Source: Diabrotica undecimpunctata
Lineage: Eukaryota > Arthropoda > Insecta > Coleoptera > Chrysomelidae
DNA length: 64,000 nt
Assembly (NCBI RefSeq): GCF_040954645.1
Contig: NC_092808.1
Span: forward strand, 18,419,383 to 18,483,382
Direction: 5' to 3'
Below, one piece after another: positions 46,111 to 57,300 of the stretch (position 1 is its first letter; each line of letters begins with the position of its first letter). The notes beneath the pieces were generated by a model. The model made no database searches and had not been told where the DNA came from. It worked only from the letters and a program-made list of their open reading frames with translations. The position numbers and the translations under genes are program-made.

Positions 46111-46954
46111 ACTTATTATAGGGAATTTGGTTTTCGGATAAATAAAACCTTGACCACTGTTATTCACCTCCTTACAAAATTTTTTATTAGTTCTAATTTG
46201 ATATAAAGGGAGGAAGCCATATGTGTGCAGGCTATGCAAGTGGTTCGTATGTTATGTGTTGTTGTTTCTTTTTAGTATTAAATTCCTGTAAAGCTATTAT
46301 AGCAGAGTATAGACTAAAATTTATTTCACTTAAACGATCCGGATGAACTTTTAGGACTCGAATCAGACTAAACGTCATCCAATTTGATTGCGTGACTAAT
46401 AAAACAAATTATTTTTTGTAATTTGGAAATATATTTTAAGTAAATATGTCTTCATAGTTATGAAAGAACTGTTTGCCACAATTAAGCGATCTGAGAAATA
46501 TAAAGGAAAGTCCAACGAAAGATATTTATTCCGGCGGGATGTTTTTCCCGAGAGGTTTTTTCAGGATTCGTCGATTAGGCCTCTTTTCGGCTTTTCCAGT
46601 CGAAATTTTCCCTTTTCTTTCCGGTGAATGGAAATAGAAACAAGTTGAATATCTGAAATATCGACTTTCTCCCCTGAGATAATAAATTATTGTAATTGAC
46701 GGACCGATTTCTGGAACTTATACAAATCGGTGGAAAGTGCCGCTTTATAATCTTTTAGAGTTAGAACTCAAGTAAAGAGAATGGGGCGCTGCTTAAAATT
46801 TGAAGAAAATTCTTTTAATACCTCTAAGAGTTTTAGAACTGAAAATATACATTAACAAAAGGGAAAACATACTAATAGAACATAAAAATAGAAGTACAGA
46901 AAGTCTTGTTTAGTTTTTTTGGCCTATGATTAAACAAAAAATTCGTGAACGCCT
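46111..46954. other. Non-coding spacer
   Basis: Nothing coding recognised. A GC-richer patch at about 46530-46670 (ggcgggatgtttttcccgag) contains short imperfect hairpins of unknown meaning. Confidence 0.3.
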
Positions 46955-47120
46955 ACAATTTGCCCAAGGTACAATTCGTATTATACCTTGTGCCACCAAA
47001 GGTTGTACCTTGGGCCACTGGTAAACATAATTACCAATACTTTTATTTTAATAGTTAACAGACACATTTAAAGTTACATAGGAACAAAATCCTTTTAATA
47101 TTTGTTTTATTAAGTTTTGT

Positions 47121-48361
47121 TTAGAATAAGGACCATTTTAAGCAAAATGAGTTACCAACAATATAAATCAATGATTTATTATTATTTAACATAAGAACAA
47201 ACAATTTAAATAACGTAAACTTTACTAAACCAAAAAATTTTTTAAAATCCAAGTTAAAATTATTAATATCCTGTTGACGTTTTGAGGATCCATCTTTCTT
47301 GGGAACTCCCACGACGCTTTCAATGATGTCTTCCTTTTCGATTTCATATGCCTTTATATAAATCAGGCAGAAGTTTCCAGATAAGCTGATTCTCTTCAGG
47401 TAATTAACCATTATTGTTGCAGTTAAAGATACTATTTTGGCAACATAAAATCGTACGATCCTCTTTCCAATAAGCTTTGTTAGGTAGAATCTATCAGTTT
47501 CCAGTGTAAACTCTGTTCGTGTGTCTGGTTTGTTATTTTTAGACATATGTTCTTCCCAATCTATGTCTGACTCATGGTCAGAAGACGGATCCGAACTATC
47601 ATCGTAAGGGATGCTTTCGACGTCGTCGTTTTCAGAAGATGATGAATTGTTGAGATCCTTCGATTGGGTAAATACTGGTTTAGTCTTTTTAATTTTATTG
47701 CCTGTTAAATGATGCTTTCTCGGTTGGGTGTCCATAACTTTTCTTTTCACAGCTGTTTTCTTCATATTTTTGTTCATTATTTCCTAGTGATCGTTTTGTA
47801 TTTCATTTTTCTCAGGTGTATCAGTTAAGACTCGACACTTTTACGACCTTTTCGTATGTTTGTTCTTGGAGGTGCCTGGTGACTTGTATGGTAGCTTAGG
47901 TTCTTTAGTCTCAGCAGTTATTTTATGATTATTAATAAGGGGTCTGAAATAAATGTCTTCATTGATATTAGCAGGATTATCTCCTGAATATGTTCTTGAA
48001 ATACATTTTCATTCACTGACCAGATCCCTGAAACTCTGAATCCAGATTTAATATATGTACGATTAAATGCTAGTTTACATGCCTGACCAGAAATTTCCAG
48101 AACACTGCGATCGAGAGGTTAGAGCTTATGGCTCCTATGAGGTGGAATAGTCAATATTACGATCCCATGTTCTTTAGCTACGTTGATGATTTCGGGGGTA
48201 ATATGACTTCCATGATTATCTAATATTACTAATATTTTATGATCAACAGAGGGCTTTATGATATGTATAAAATGCCCTAAATATTCTAAGAATATGACTC
48301 CATTGGACTAATCACTAGGATGAGCCGTTCCCACCGAATCAGCAGGTACACCTTTCAGCAT
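47121..48361 (-). pseudogene. Pogo transposase, DDE_1 remainder and C-terminus
   Basis: Continues the frame beyond the gypsy insertion: MLKGVPADSVGTAHPS, HKILVILDNHGSHITPEI (second Asp), TIPPHRSHKL then stop and PLDRSVLEISGQ, a degraded region, and from 47777 an open 218-codon frame with an acidic stretch (DLNNSSSSENDDVESIPYDD) and a C-terminal FYVAKIVSLTATIMVNYLK block like the last domain of jerky/pogo transposases. Joining at the ATAG duplication restores the order FKPY-MLKGVP expected for DDE_1. Confidence 0.75.
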
Positions 48362-48365
48362 ATAG

Positions 48366-48702
48366 TATCGTCTATTAAAATAGTATCGTCTATTAAAATA
48401 GTTAAAACACGTATTTACGTAAATATAGCTATTTTATTAAATTAAATCAAACTCGTTCATAATGGTCATAATTAAATCACACCAAATTATTATCTCTCGT
48501 TCCGCTGTGTTTATGTGTCATCACCGAACTACTCGTGACCATATAAGGCAATTAGTGACCCAAGCCAATCACCGTATTAGAAGTTGAGTGTGTCTTCACA
48601 ATGTCATAACAGAACTACCAGTATTCCATCTTAAGCTGATTAGGACATTAGGAAGTTAGTGACTTAAGCTGATCAGCGTATTAGGATAATAGTGTGACTG
48701 CA
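48366..48702 (-). repeat. 3' LTR of the gypsy element (337 bp)
   Basis: On the minus strand it starts TGCAGTCACAC and ends AGACGATA. The plus-strand beginning holds a tandem duplication of the 18-mer TATCGTCTATTAAAATAG. Identical by eye to 53570-53906. Confidence 0.95.
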
Positions 48703-49019
48703 TTCGACCATCCTGACGTCACGATCGTCCTCGATCGTACAACACCTATTAAAAAAAATAATATGTTCTTTATTATTAAGAATGCCAATTTATAGAAAGG
48801 CTCCATCATTCTGCAGAATGACATAGTCTAAATCAATTCGTTTCAGATAGCTACAACTATCCATACAAGCTCATTTTTAAACATCAAAACATATGGCTGT
48901 CATTTTTCAGAATGACAAACAAATTGTCAAACAAACTCATTCAAGACATTAAAATATTTGGGTGTCATTTTGCAGAATGGTGAACTGAATATCCATTCAG
49001 AACATTAAAACATTTATTT

Positions 49020-49691
49020 GTCATTTTTCAGAATGACGAACTGAAAATCCATTCAGAACACTATAACATTTATTTGTCATTTTTCAGAATGACGAACTGA
49101 AAATCCATTCAGAACACTATAACATTTATTTGTCATTTTTCAGAATAACGAACTGAAAATCCATTCAGAACATTAGAACATTTATTTGTCATTTTTCAGA
49201 ATGACGAACTGAAAATCCATTCAGAACATTAGAACATTTATTTGTCATTCTTCAGAATGACGAACTGAAAATCCATTCAGAACATTAGAACCTTTATTTG
49301 TCATTCTGCAGAATGACGAACTGAAAATCCATTCAGAACATTAAAACATTTATTTGTCATTTTGCAGAATGACGAACTGAAAATCCATTCAGAACATTAG
49401 AACATTTATTTGTCATTTTGCAGAATGACGAACTGAAAATCCATTCAGAACATTAGAACATTTATTTGTCATTTTGCAGAATGACGAACTGAAAATCCAT
49501 TCAGAACATTAGAACATTTATTTGTCATTTTGCAGAATGACGAACTGAAAATCCATTCAGAACATTAGAACATTTATTTGTCATTTTGCAGAATGACGAA
49601 CTGAAAATCCATTCAGAACATTAAAACATTTATTTGTCATTTTTCAGAATGACGAATAAAATAAATTTGCTTCAAATAGTCAGAACTACTC
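49020..49691. repeat. 56-bp minisatellite, 12 units, each with a hairpin
   Basis: The GTCATT start of the unit occurs at 49020, 49076, 49132, 49188, 49244, 49300, 49356, 49412, 49468, 49524, 49580 and 49636, i.e. exactly every 56 bp. Each unit contains GTCATT-TNC-AGAATGAC, an 18-bp palindrome that is perfect at 49300 (GTCATTCTGCAGAATGAC). Looser, irregularly spaced copies extend the block to about 48815 and 49830. It lies between the integrase and 3' LTR of the gypsy element. Confidence 0.95.
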
Positions 49692-49863
49692 AAATAAACC
49701 CATTCAGATCATTGAAACACTTTGTTGTCATTTTTCAGAATGACAATTAAAATATATTTTTTTTTTTGTTCCAGCTATTCAAACAAATCTCTTTTAAACC
49801 ATAGAATATCTTTATGTCATTCTACAAAATGACTACACTATCATGTAACTAACCTGAATAATT

Positions 49864-51227
49864 TTAAGATCTTTGAATCTTAAATCTCTTGATGTTTTCT
49901 CCACCAACAACTTCTTCATAAGGACGCCTTGTTCTTGATGAATGTACATCTTCTTTTACACGATATCTATCATTTGGTAGAACCTCAACAATCCTGAATG
50001 GCCCTCTATACTTTTCTAAAAGCTTCTTACTTTCATTGTTTGCTGGAAAACTTGTAACTTTTGTCAATACCAGGTCACCAACAGCATATTTCACTGGAGA
50101 GCATCTTTTTTTATTAAATTCGTTATTCTGTTTGATTCTGTTTTCTTCTAATCGTTTAGCTACATCCTTTCTCAATGACGTTACATCAATAATGTCCATA
50201 TCATTATCATCTATGTATTTGTCTCCATCAACTCTTAATTTTATACCCGAAAAACACTTCACTGGGAGAAGATTTAGTTATTCGGTGTTTTGTCCCGTTT
50301 ATTCCTTGTTGAATGTTTTTTAAATTCTTATCCCACATATCGGACTCAAACTTTGCACCCATTGTGGCCATGGTATCCAGTAATGTTTTATTTGCCCTTT
50401 CTACTTGGCCGTTGCCTCTTGCCATTCCTACTGCAGTTGTAAACACTCTAATTCCTCTCTCTGCCATATAATTCAAAAATTCTTTTGAAATAAAAGCTGA
50501 TCCTGCATCTGATATCATTCGTTACCAAATATTTTAAAAATTTCTTCTAAAGCACGAATAACATGTTTACTTGATGTATCTGGGACAGCTTCAACAAACA
50601 CAAATTTAGAAAAGGCATCAATCAAAACCAAGATGTGTTTATTTTGGGATTTCGTTAACACAAATGGCCCTAAATGATCGGCATAGAGTGTATGAAACGG
50701 TCTAGCATATTTTGGAATGGAATGTAGATAGCCAGGCTTTTTTCCTCCCGGTTGTTTATGGTATAAACAGGCAAGACAAGCCGAAATGTATTTCTTAATA
50801 AATCTTCGCATTCGTGGGAACCAATACCGTTCTTTTATTCTTTTAATTGTTTTATCCAACGCAAAATGTCCAATATCGTCATGATTCATTTTGACAATTT
50901 GCCAACGACAATTTTTAGGCACATACCATCTTCTACCATATTCCGTTATTTTATAAACTTTGTTTCCTCTTAAATCATATTTCTTGAAAGTATCCTTATG
51001 ATTTTCCTGATCTCCCGACAAAAGAATAATCTTTTTTTATTTATTTCCGTATCTGTATCCTGTGCTTCTCTTAGATAGTCGTCTTCTTTGATGAGCATCA
51101 CTTTAATTTCAAGACTTTCCCCTGCTTCAGTTCTTTCAAAGTTCCTACTTAAGGCATCTACATGTTGTAGTTGTACTCCTGATTTATGTTTTATTTCAAA
51201 ACAAAAATTTTGTAAACACAAAACCAT
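49864..51227 (-). pseudogene. Gypsy integrase region, frameshifted
   Basis: The frame from 51227 (FEIKHKSGVQLQHVDALSR) leads into 51021-50515: H2C2 zinc finger (NHDDIGHFALDKTIKRI, SACLACLYHK), the first catalytic Asp in LYADHLGPFVL, then a frame change at 50515-50518 and SDAGSAFISKEFLNYM to GQVERANKTLLD, giving Asp-35-Glu, the normal integrase D35E spacing. A final piece from 50262 (CSPVKYAVGDLVLTKVTSF, KYRGPFRIVEVLPNDRY) is the C-terminal binding domain and ends at 49864. It would insert the cDNA. At least three frame changes make it inactive as read. Confidence 0.8.
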
Positions 51228-51229
51228 CT

Positions 51230-52300
51230 TGCTGTTCTTGGGATTATTGTTTGTTTTACTAATGCATTTTTAACGGAATTGCAGTCTGTTATTACAGTAA
51301 AAGATCTTCCTGCCAAATATTATCTATACCTTTCTAAGGTTTTGACAATAGCCAAAAGCTCTAGTTCAAAAGAATGATATTTCTTTTCTTCTTTTGTGGT
51401 TTGCTTGCTAAAATAGGCAATTGACTTTTTACGACCATCAACAATTTGAGTTATTATGCCTCCAAATCCTTCTCTACTTGCATCCGTGTAAACTATTATG
51501 TCATGTTTCGGATTAAATATTGTTAAAATTGGTTCTGAGACTATAACTTTCTTTATTTCTTTAACAATTTTTGTTTCTTCTTATGTCCATGTCCAATTTA
51601 CATCTTTTTTTTTTATTAATAAGAAAAGAAAGGCTTGCGAACGATGAATTACTCTTTCGAATAATATTTGCATCCAATAATTCTTGTACTGTTTTTTGTA
51701 AAATTTTTTTGTCAGCTGCAGGTGATCTGTAGGGACGAAACTTAACTACATCTGAACTTGTAATATCGATTCTCATAACAACAGAATGCGATTTTTTTAG
51801 AGCTTTTAAATTTGTATAAAAACAGTCCTCGTGATTTAGCAAAATATTTTCCAACACCATTTTCTCGTATTTAGATATATTTCCTGTACTTATTTATTTA
51901 TCTAAGTCTTTCTTTATCTAAGGAATTTAAATGTTAAACTATTATCTATCCTATAATACATAATATTTACATCTTCTGTAAAATTTCTTCCTATTAGAAG
52001 GTCATTATAACCCAATCTTTATCCATGACATACAACATAATATTTAATTCTACAAAATCGATTTTTCTTTTAGCAAATACATAATATTCAACTGATAAAG
52101 AATTTCCCAAAAATCCAGAAAGTTTTACATCTTTAGTTAATGATTTTATTTCTAATTTAAACTTATCTGCCAATTCTTTTGAAATTAGCGAACAATCGCT
52201 GCCAAAATCAATGAATGCAGTATGGCTGTGCTCATTTAAGAAAATAATTTTATTAAATTTATTTTCGAATGAATCAAACTGTATTTGTTTAACAGATTTA
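51230..52300 (-). pseudogene. Gypsy pol: protease, truncated RT, RNase H
   Basis: Protease-like segment at 52280-52060 (HTAFIDFGSDCSLIS; the D-x-G triad reads DFG). RT begins at 51860 (VVKFRPYRSPAADKKIL, ELLDANIIRKSNSSFASL, SFLINKKK) and then, at a poly-A/T run near 51606-51616, jumps directly to the connection region (EETKIVKEIKKVIVSEP) at about 51570. The whole palm with its YxDD box is therefore absent, roughly 150-200 residues. RNase H is present: DIIVYTDASREGFGGII, KKYHSFELELLAIVKTLE, SFTVITDCNSVKNAL, with one stop near 51330. This copy cannot make its own reverse transcriptase. Confidence 0.8.
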
Positions 52301-52328
52301 TTTTTTTCTAAATTTTTGTTCGTTTTAT

Positions 52329-53024
52329 TTACTTTTGTCTCTTGACATTCTTTGTTCTTTTTAAAACAGTATTGTTCAATATGACCTTTAATTTAAAAAA
52401 AAAAAACCTGCATATTTGGTTTCTGTGGTGACAATCTTTTTTTAAATGACCCTGAATTCCACAGCACATACAAGGTTTATTCTTGTTAAATTTGTTATTA
52501 ACAAATTTGTTATTATGTACAAATTTTGATTTGGAAAAAACAATTGGATTTGTTAAATCAGGCAATTTTTCTGGACTTTTGTGATAAAGCTTATTTCTTA
52601 AATAAACTGCCAATAAATTGACATCTTTGATTTGAGCAACTTCAATAGCAGATTTAATATGTTCGTCTCTAATAGCACCAATTATTAAAGAAATCTTATC
52701 TGACTTGGAAAAATTTACTTTAAGTTTATTAATTTTTGCTAAATGTTCAAAATAAAATTCATATAATGAAGAACCCTCTGTTGGTTTATGATGGGCTACG
52801 TCCATAAAAAGATCATAAGTATTTCGTGTACTTTGAAAAGTATTTTCTAACACTGATCTCCATTCTGCCCAAGAAAATTGAGACCATGCAACTTCATTTT
52901 CAATAAAACTAGCGTACCATGTTTTAGAGGTACCTCTAAGCTTAGAAATCGCTTGAAATATCGTCGGTATACTGCGAAAACCAGGTAAATGACAAATTTT
53001 AAAATATTGAGTTAAGTATACCAA
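52329..53024 (-). CDS. Gag-like protein of the gypsy element
   Basis: The 231-codon frame has a retrotransposon Gag domain (LRGTSKTWYASFIENEV, WAEWRSVLENTF, SSLYEFYFEHLAKINKL) and a CCHC zinc knuckle C-x2-C-x4-H-x4-C (CMCCGIQGHLKKDC) near residue 188. A second knuckle follows but in another frame, after a 12-T run on the minus strand (52396-52407), so a frameshift there ends Gag with an unrelated tail; a homopolymer length error in sequencing is possible. Gag packages the element RNA into particles in the cytoplasm. The true start may lie upstream of the 53024 Met. Confidence 0.75.
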   Translation of the reverse strand: MVYLTQYFKICHLPGFRSIPTIFQAISKLRGTSKTWYASFIENEVAWSQFSWAEWRSVLENTFQSTRNTYDLFMDVAHHKPTEGSSLYEFYFEHLAKINKLKVNFSKSDKISLIIGAIRDEHIKSAIEVAQIKDVNLLAVYLRNKLYHKSPEKLPDLTNPIVFSKSKFVHNNKFVNNKFNKNKPCMCCGIQGHLKKDCHHRNQICRFFFFKLKVILNNTVLKRTKNVKRQK

Positions 53025-53569
53025 AATTCTCAGCTTTTTCCGCTCTACATACAGGTAAAACCAAATAAATGATACGACTTACCATTCAGCAGATAATTTG
53101 TGTAATAAACAAATAAGTTACACCTAATCAACTTTTCGTTTTCAAATAAAACAATATATCGCTACTTACTTCCATAAAATTAAAGTTCTGTTGCATGTAA
53201 AACAAAGTAAGCCCACATATATTATTATGCCGGACAACAATATATTTCTACTACTGCAAACCATATTCAGTAAAAAGGTGATAAGTGTCTTTAATACATT
53301 TTACGTGTATGATTTATTAAAATTTCTCTTCCATATCGACTAGTAAAAACCTTTAAGTACACTTACTTCATTCTACGTGTTCTTTTCGTTTTTGTATACC
53401 TTGACTACCTTCTCGGCGAAGAATCGGTAGACGAAATTGTTGTGGTTTCACTACTGGAACTACTATCTCGCTTGGACTTTTTCCTTTTCGGCATTTTGGA
53501 CACTTTCAATCACTTAACATTAAAAACAGTTCACTAAATTCTACCGTAGGTTCTTTAACACACTTCTGA

Positions 53570-53906
53570 TATCGTCTATTAAAATAGTATCGTCTATTAA
53601 AATAGTTAAAACACGTATTTACGTAAATATAGCTATTTTATTAAATTAAATCAAACTCGTTCATAATGGTCATAATTAAATCACACCAAATTATTATCTC
53701 TCGTTCCGCTGTGTTTATGTGTCATCACCGAACTACTCGTGACCATATAAGGCAATTAGTGACCCAAGCCAATCACCGTATTAGAAGTTGAGTGTGTCTT
53801 CACAATGTCATAACAGAACTACCAGTATTCCATCTTAAGCTGATTAGGACATTAGGAAGTTAGTGACTTAAGCTGATCAGCGTATTAGGATAATAGTGTG
53901 ACTGCA
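53570..53906 (-). repeat. 5' LTR of the gypsy element (337 bp)
   Basis: Identical by eye to 48366-48702, including the 18-bp tandem duplication. Followed outward by TSD ATAG 53907-53910. It should carry the promoter for the genomic RNA. Confidence 0.95.
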
Positions 53907-53910
53907 ATAG

Positions 53911-54827
53911 GGCTTAAAATTCACTCTGGGAAATATGAACATAGGGGGGACAGCATTCCCTGAAGCATTTATAGCAGCGATAAATGTTACATTAGTACCC
54001 CCTTCTCCACTTGTAGCGGAACCAACTTGTTTAATACCCTTGCAAGCTACAATTGTTCCAGGAACGTGACCATTAGTGTTACCACTCTCATCAATATTGT
54101 GTATTTTAACTTTTCTTTTCACAGCTGTTTTCTTCATATTTTTGTTCATTCTTTCCTCGTGATCGTTTTCTATTTCATTTTTCTCAGGTGTATCAGTTAA
54201 GACTCGACACTTGCCCTTTTAACGAACTTTTTGTATGTTTGTTCTTGGAGGTGCCTTAGGTAAAGGGCGGACTACCTCTGGTGACTTGTATGGTAGCTCA
54301 GATTCTTCATTCTCAGCAGTTATTCATGACTTCTTTTGATTTTGAAAAAAATAATGAGACATTGTGTTTGTTGAAGCTGGTTCCACGAGACAGGCTAGTG
54401 GCTTGTGACTTTCTTAAACTAAGTTGCTTATGGCGACTCATAAAGTCAAGGAACCACTGTTTTCCGGCACGATAATTATTATTTCAGGACGGTGGGACTG
54501 GCTTATTGTTGGCTTTAGCGTATTCAAATGCTAAGTTTGCAAAGAGCGACGTGAAATTCCATAATGCATATGACTCGCTTGAGTTAAATACTGACATAAG
54601 TCGTTCTCCTCATCAGTGGAAAATACTTTTCGGACTGCGCAAGCATCAGAAGAGAGGAAATTGTTGGGATCACGAACTAAAAATCTTTGAAGTGTCGTCT
54701 GTGACACATGGAATTACTTTGCAGCTAATCGGCCCAATATTTGCTTTTCTTGAATTGCATTGTATGCTTATAATAGGTTTTCATGATCTGTCGGAACTCT
54801 TTTTACGTCGGTTTTGCTTCTAGTCAT
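53911..54827 (-). pseudogene. Pogo transposase, N-terminal part, rearranged
   Basis: From ATG 54827 (preceded by an acceptor-like ttctttacag): Pipsqueak-type HTH (YNAIQEKQILGRLAAK, SQTTLQRFL), then EENDLCQYLTQASHMHYG and FEYAKANNKPVPPS, a TGA, then the CENP-B type HTH (GKQWFLDFMSRHKQLSLRK, LSRGTSFNKHNVSLFFSK). At 54325-54115 comes an extraneous segment normally found at the C-terminus (PEKNEIENDHEERMNKNMK), and after it the DDE_1 domain starts abruptly: IHNIDESGNTNGHVPG (first Asp), ASGNAVPPMFIFPRVNFKP, cut by the LTR at 53910. Dead. Confidence 0.78.
54115..54325 (-). repeat. Internal duplication of pogo C-terminal segment
   Basis: This roughly 200-bp stretch repeats 47740-47945 in the same orientation, from 'aataactgctgaga' to 'aaagaaaagtt' (minus strand), with about 10-15 percent differences and an extra ~20 bp (54259-54279, aggtaaagggcggactacctc). 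It sits between the CENP-B HTH and the DDE domain, where it does not belong. Confidence 0.7.
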
Positions 54828-55213
54828 CTGTAAAGAAAAAAGAACTGTTTTTACCTCTTTTTATTTATCCACCTACAAGAGATTGTACCTTGGGCCGCGG
54901 CCCAATGCACAAGACATGATAGTGGTCCAAGGTACAAGACTCGGCCGAAAAGAAAACGAATATGAATTTAACCTAAAAAAACTGTTTTGTTATATTTCTC
55001 ACTATGTTGTTTAAGTATCTGTTAGAATAAGCATACACACCCTGTGATTTAATTTACCATATCTGTTAACACAAAAATTAAAAAAGAGAATTATCTATTC
55101 TATAAATACTTAGTTTTCATAAAATAATTCACTATATTTTTAAGACAGCCGCAAATGATTTCTGGTGACGTTCAACAACTAACCACAGAATGACGACGAT
55201 TGAAGAAGAGCTT

Positions 55214-55516
55214 CTTCTTCTTCTTCTTCCTACTTTATAAATAGGCTTAATGCCTGTTTTACTTCGGTTTTTAGCTTCAGTTGACGTTGTCTGACCATCT
55301 TTTCCTCGGTCGTCCCAATGATCTTCTTCCATTTGGCGATTTGTCTCTTGCTATTCGTACTATTCTATTTTCTGTCATTCTTTCGATGTGTTGATTCCAT
55401 TCCACTTTTCTTCTTTTGGTCCACGCGTTTATTTCCTCTATACCACATCTCGCTCGTATTTCCTCACTTCTTACTCTGTCTCTTAGAGTTTGGTTTGTTA
55501 TTTAGAAGAGTTATGT
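55214..55516 (-). mobile_element. 5'-truncated LINE fragment with 10-bp TSD
   Basis: 303 bp flanked by AGAAGAGCTT (55204-55213, 55517-55526). The tail is a TTC/GAA triplet run; the minus strand encodes an RT C-terminal piece (RRKVEWNQHIERMTEN, GRRSLGRPRKRW). It is inserted in the right arm of the pogo element. Confidence 0.75.
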
Positions 55517-56097
55517 AGAAGAGCTTGACATAAGAAATAGAGAGTTCGCGCGCCAAATTAAAAAAAAATGGGGTGGCTCATGGTACAAGCTGGCCCAAGG
55601 TACAAGCCTCTCCCCTATGTCAAACTTTCGAATTTTTTAAATTTTTTATAGGAATGAAGACATGGTGGGAAGTTTTTAAATTGTCACCCTATATACACAA
55701 TATATTAACATCTTGCAAATTTCAATTTCGTCTTTAGTGAAAGGTTTTTTTTAAACACATTTATTAAAAATAACTAGGTATTCAAGTTAATTTTAATAGG
55801 AAAAAAGTAAATAGTCATCACTTTTTCCGTCACTGCCTGTCACTGTTCCCGCCAGTAATATTTTTTATTATAGAAATGATATAACGATCCTACTTAAACA
55901 TTCAAATTTAAATTTTTGTCGAGCAGCAAATTGTAAATAATTTTTTTCCTGATCTTCCAGAATGGGTCACGTTATTATTATCTTAAAATATTTTTAATAG
56001 TCATAAACGTCTCACTAAAAGGGGTTATTCAGAATAGTATATTAAATACAACAATGAAAATTAAATAAAAAGAAGTTATTTATTGAAACAATTATTT

Positions 56098-56230
56098 TCT
56101 TCTTCCGCCACTTTATAAGCAATTCTGCTTGTTCATTGGTGGATTGACACTTCTTGGTGACTTATCTCTTGTTATTTTGACGACACGGGTCTCCGCCATT
56201 CTGCTTATGTGGTTATTCCATTCTTTGTTC
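56098..56230 (-). mobile_element. Short 3'-end fragment of the same LINE family
   Basis: Starts tcttcttccgccactttataagcaa and ends in the segment for 'WNNHISRMAETRVVKI'-like codons on the minus strand, the same 3' end as 55214-55516. TSD not resolved. Confidence 0.55.
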
Positions 56231-56409
56231 TATGTTGTGTCCATTCATTTCATTTTTCAACCATAATTTACAAAACAATTAGAAACGAAACACATGCACT
56301 TGTAAAAAAAATAAAAAATGAGGACTGGGAACGCTTTTCGAAAGAAATGGAACATGATTTACTAGAAATGTTAATTGTTTATATATGTTATGAGATACAT
56401 GTGTTAACA

Positions 56410-57300
56410 TAGAATACGGGATCTCATCCAGTCCAGCCGAGGATTTTTTTGAGATATCTTTAATTATACTTTTTATTTCTTCATCACTAACAGGATAAAG
56501 GAAAAGGGAGTGCATAGGCGAAGAAAGATTCTTAGGATTATAGTCAGGTGAAGTTTGACTAATTAAATTTTTTACGGAATTCGAAAAATGTTGACTGAAG
56601 GATTCTGCTATGTCATGAGGGTCATCCACAGAAATTCCCAAATTATTTTTAAATTTACTTGGGTATTTAGAAGAGTTTCGATTTTTACCTCCGACAGTGT
56701 TTCGATTTATGATGCGCCAAGCCTCAGCCGTACTAATCTGCGCATTTATCATTTTATTATTAAAATAAGTTTGCTTGGCTAACTTAACTTTGTATTCATG
56801 ATTTTTTTTTAGAATGTTATACCGTATTCTGAGCTCATGACTTTCTGAATATTTTATAGATCTGAAAATGTCTAATAAAATTTTCCTCATTTATTAAATT
56901 AGAAGTCAACCAGCCCTTATTTTTAGAATGTTTAGAAAATCGTCTAGTATCCACCGTTTGCAAAGGAAATGCTTTATCGAATAGTTCCATAACTTTTTCA
57001 TAAAATATGCAAAACTTGTTATCCGAAGATAGATGTGAGTCTAGAAAGCACCAAGATTCCCTAGAGAGCAATGGATTAAAATGATTAATATTAAGAGTTC
57101 TATTAAAATCACGTTTATAAACAATATTATCTCCCGAAAAAGAAGCATTCAAGTTATATTCGACTTTCTGTAAAAAATGATCACTCACATCGGTATATAT
57201 AACAGAACAAGATAAAAACTTAATATTTTTTGTATTTGTATTAAGAGAAGGCAAAAAAATATGATTTGATACAAACAAATCGCGATTTAAATGCATTCAC
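56410..57300 (-). pseudogene. LINE-E endonuclease/RT relic
   Basis: From 57296 down: VIYTDVSDHFLQKVEYNL (end of the endonuclease domain, SDH motif), a linker with EKVMELFDKAFPLQTV, frame change near 56880, then AEAWRIINRNTVGGKN, DIAESFSQHFSNSVKNL, and the RT start SKKSSAGLDEIPYSML (about 56450). The RT is cut off there. It is similar in plan to 20600-21400 and 37665-39010. Dead. Confidence 0.65.

Larger units (their letters stand above)
48366..53906 (-). mobile_element. Ty3/gypsy-type LTR retrotransposon, identical LTRs, RT core deleted
   Basis: A 5,541-bp element inserted in the pogo relic with 4-bp duplication ATAG (48362-48365, 53907-53910). The two 337-bp LTRs show no difference by eye. 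Coding order on the minus strand: gag (53024-52329), protease, RT start, RNase H, integrase (to 49864); between integrase and the 3' LTR lies a 56-bp tandem array. The RT catalytic core is missing. No env-like frame is seen. No TGG-starting primer-binding site directly abuts the 5' LTR (the sequence there is TCAGAAGTGTG). Confidence 0.9.
46955..55615 (-). mobile_element. Pogo/Tigger-type element, split by the gypsy retrotransposon
   Basis: Transposase pieces lie at 54827-53911 and 48361-47121 on the minus strand. The subterminal motif TTGTACCTTGGGCC, or its complement GGCCCAAGGTACAA, recurs near both ends: about 46968 and 47006-47020 on the left, 54873-54890, 54930 and 55592-55605 on the right. 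The right terminus reads GGGGAGAGGCTTGTACC on the minus strand next to TA (55616-55617), as in pogo elements. The left terminus could not be fixed. A small LINE fragment (55214-55516) is inserted in the right arm. Confidence 0.7.

Noticed and set aside
48366..48410. CRISPR-like short direct repeats at the LTR start
   Set aside because: The 18-mer occurs only twice in tandem and identically in both LTRs; it is part of the LTR.
49864..50262. Independent host gene after the integrase
   Set aside because: The GDLVLTK and YRGPFRIVEV motifs are the integrase C-terminal domain, in a shifted frame.
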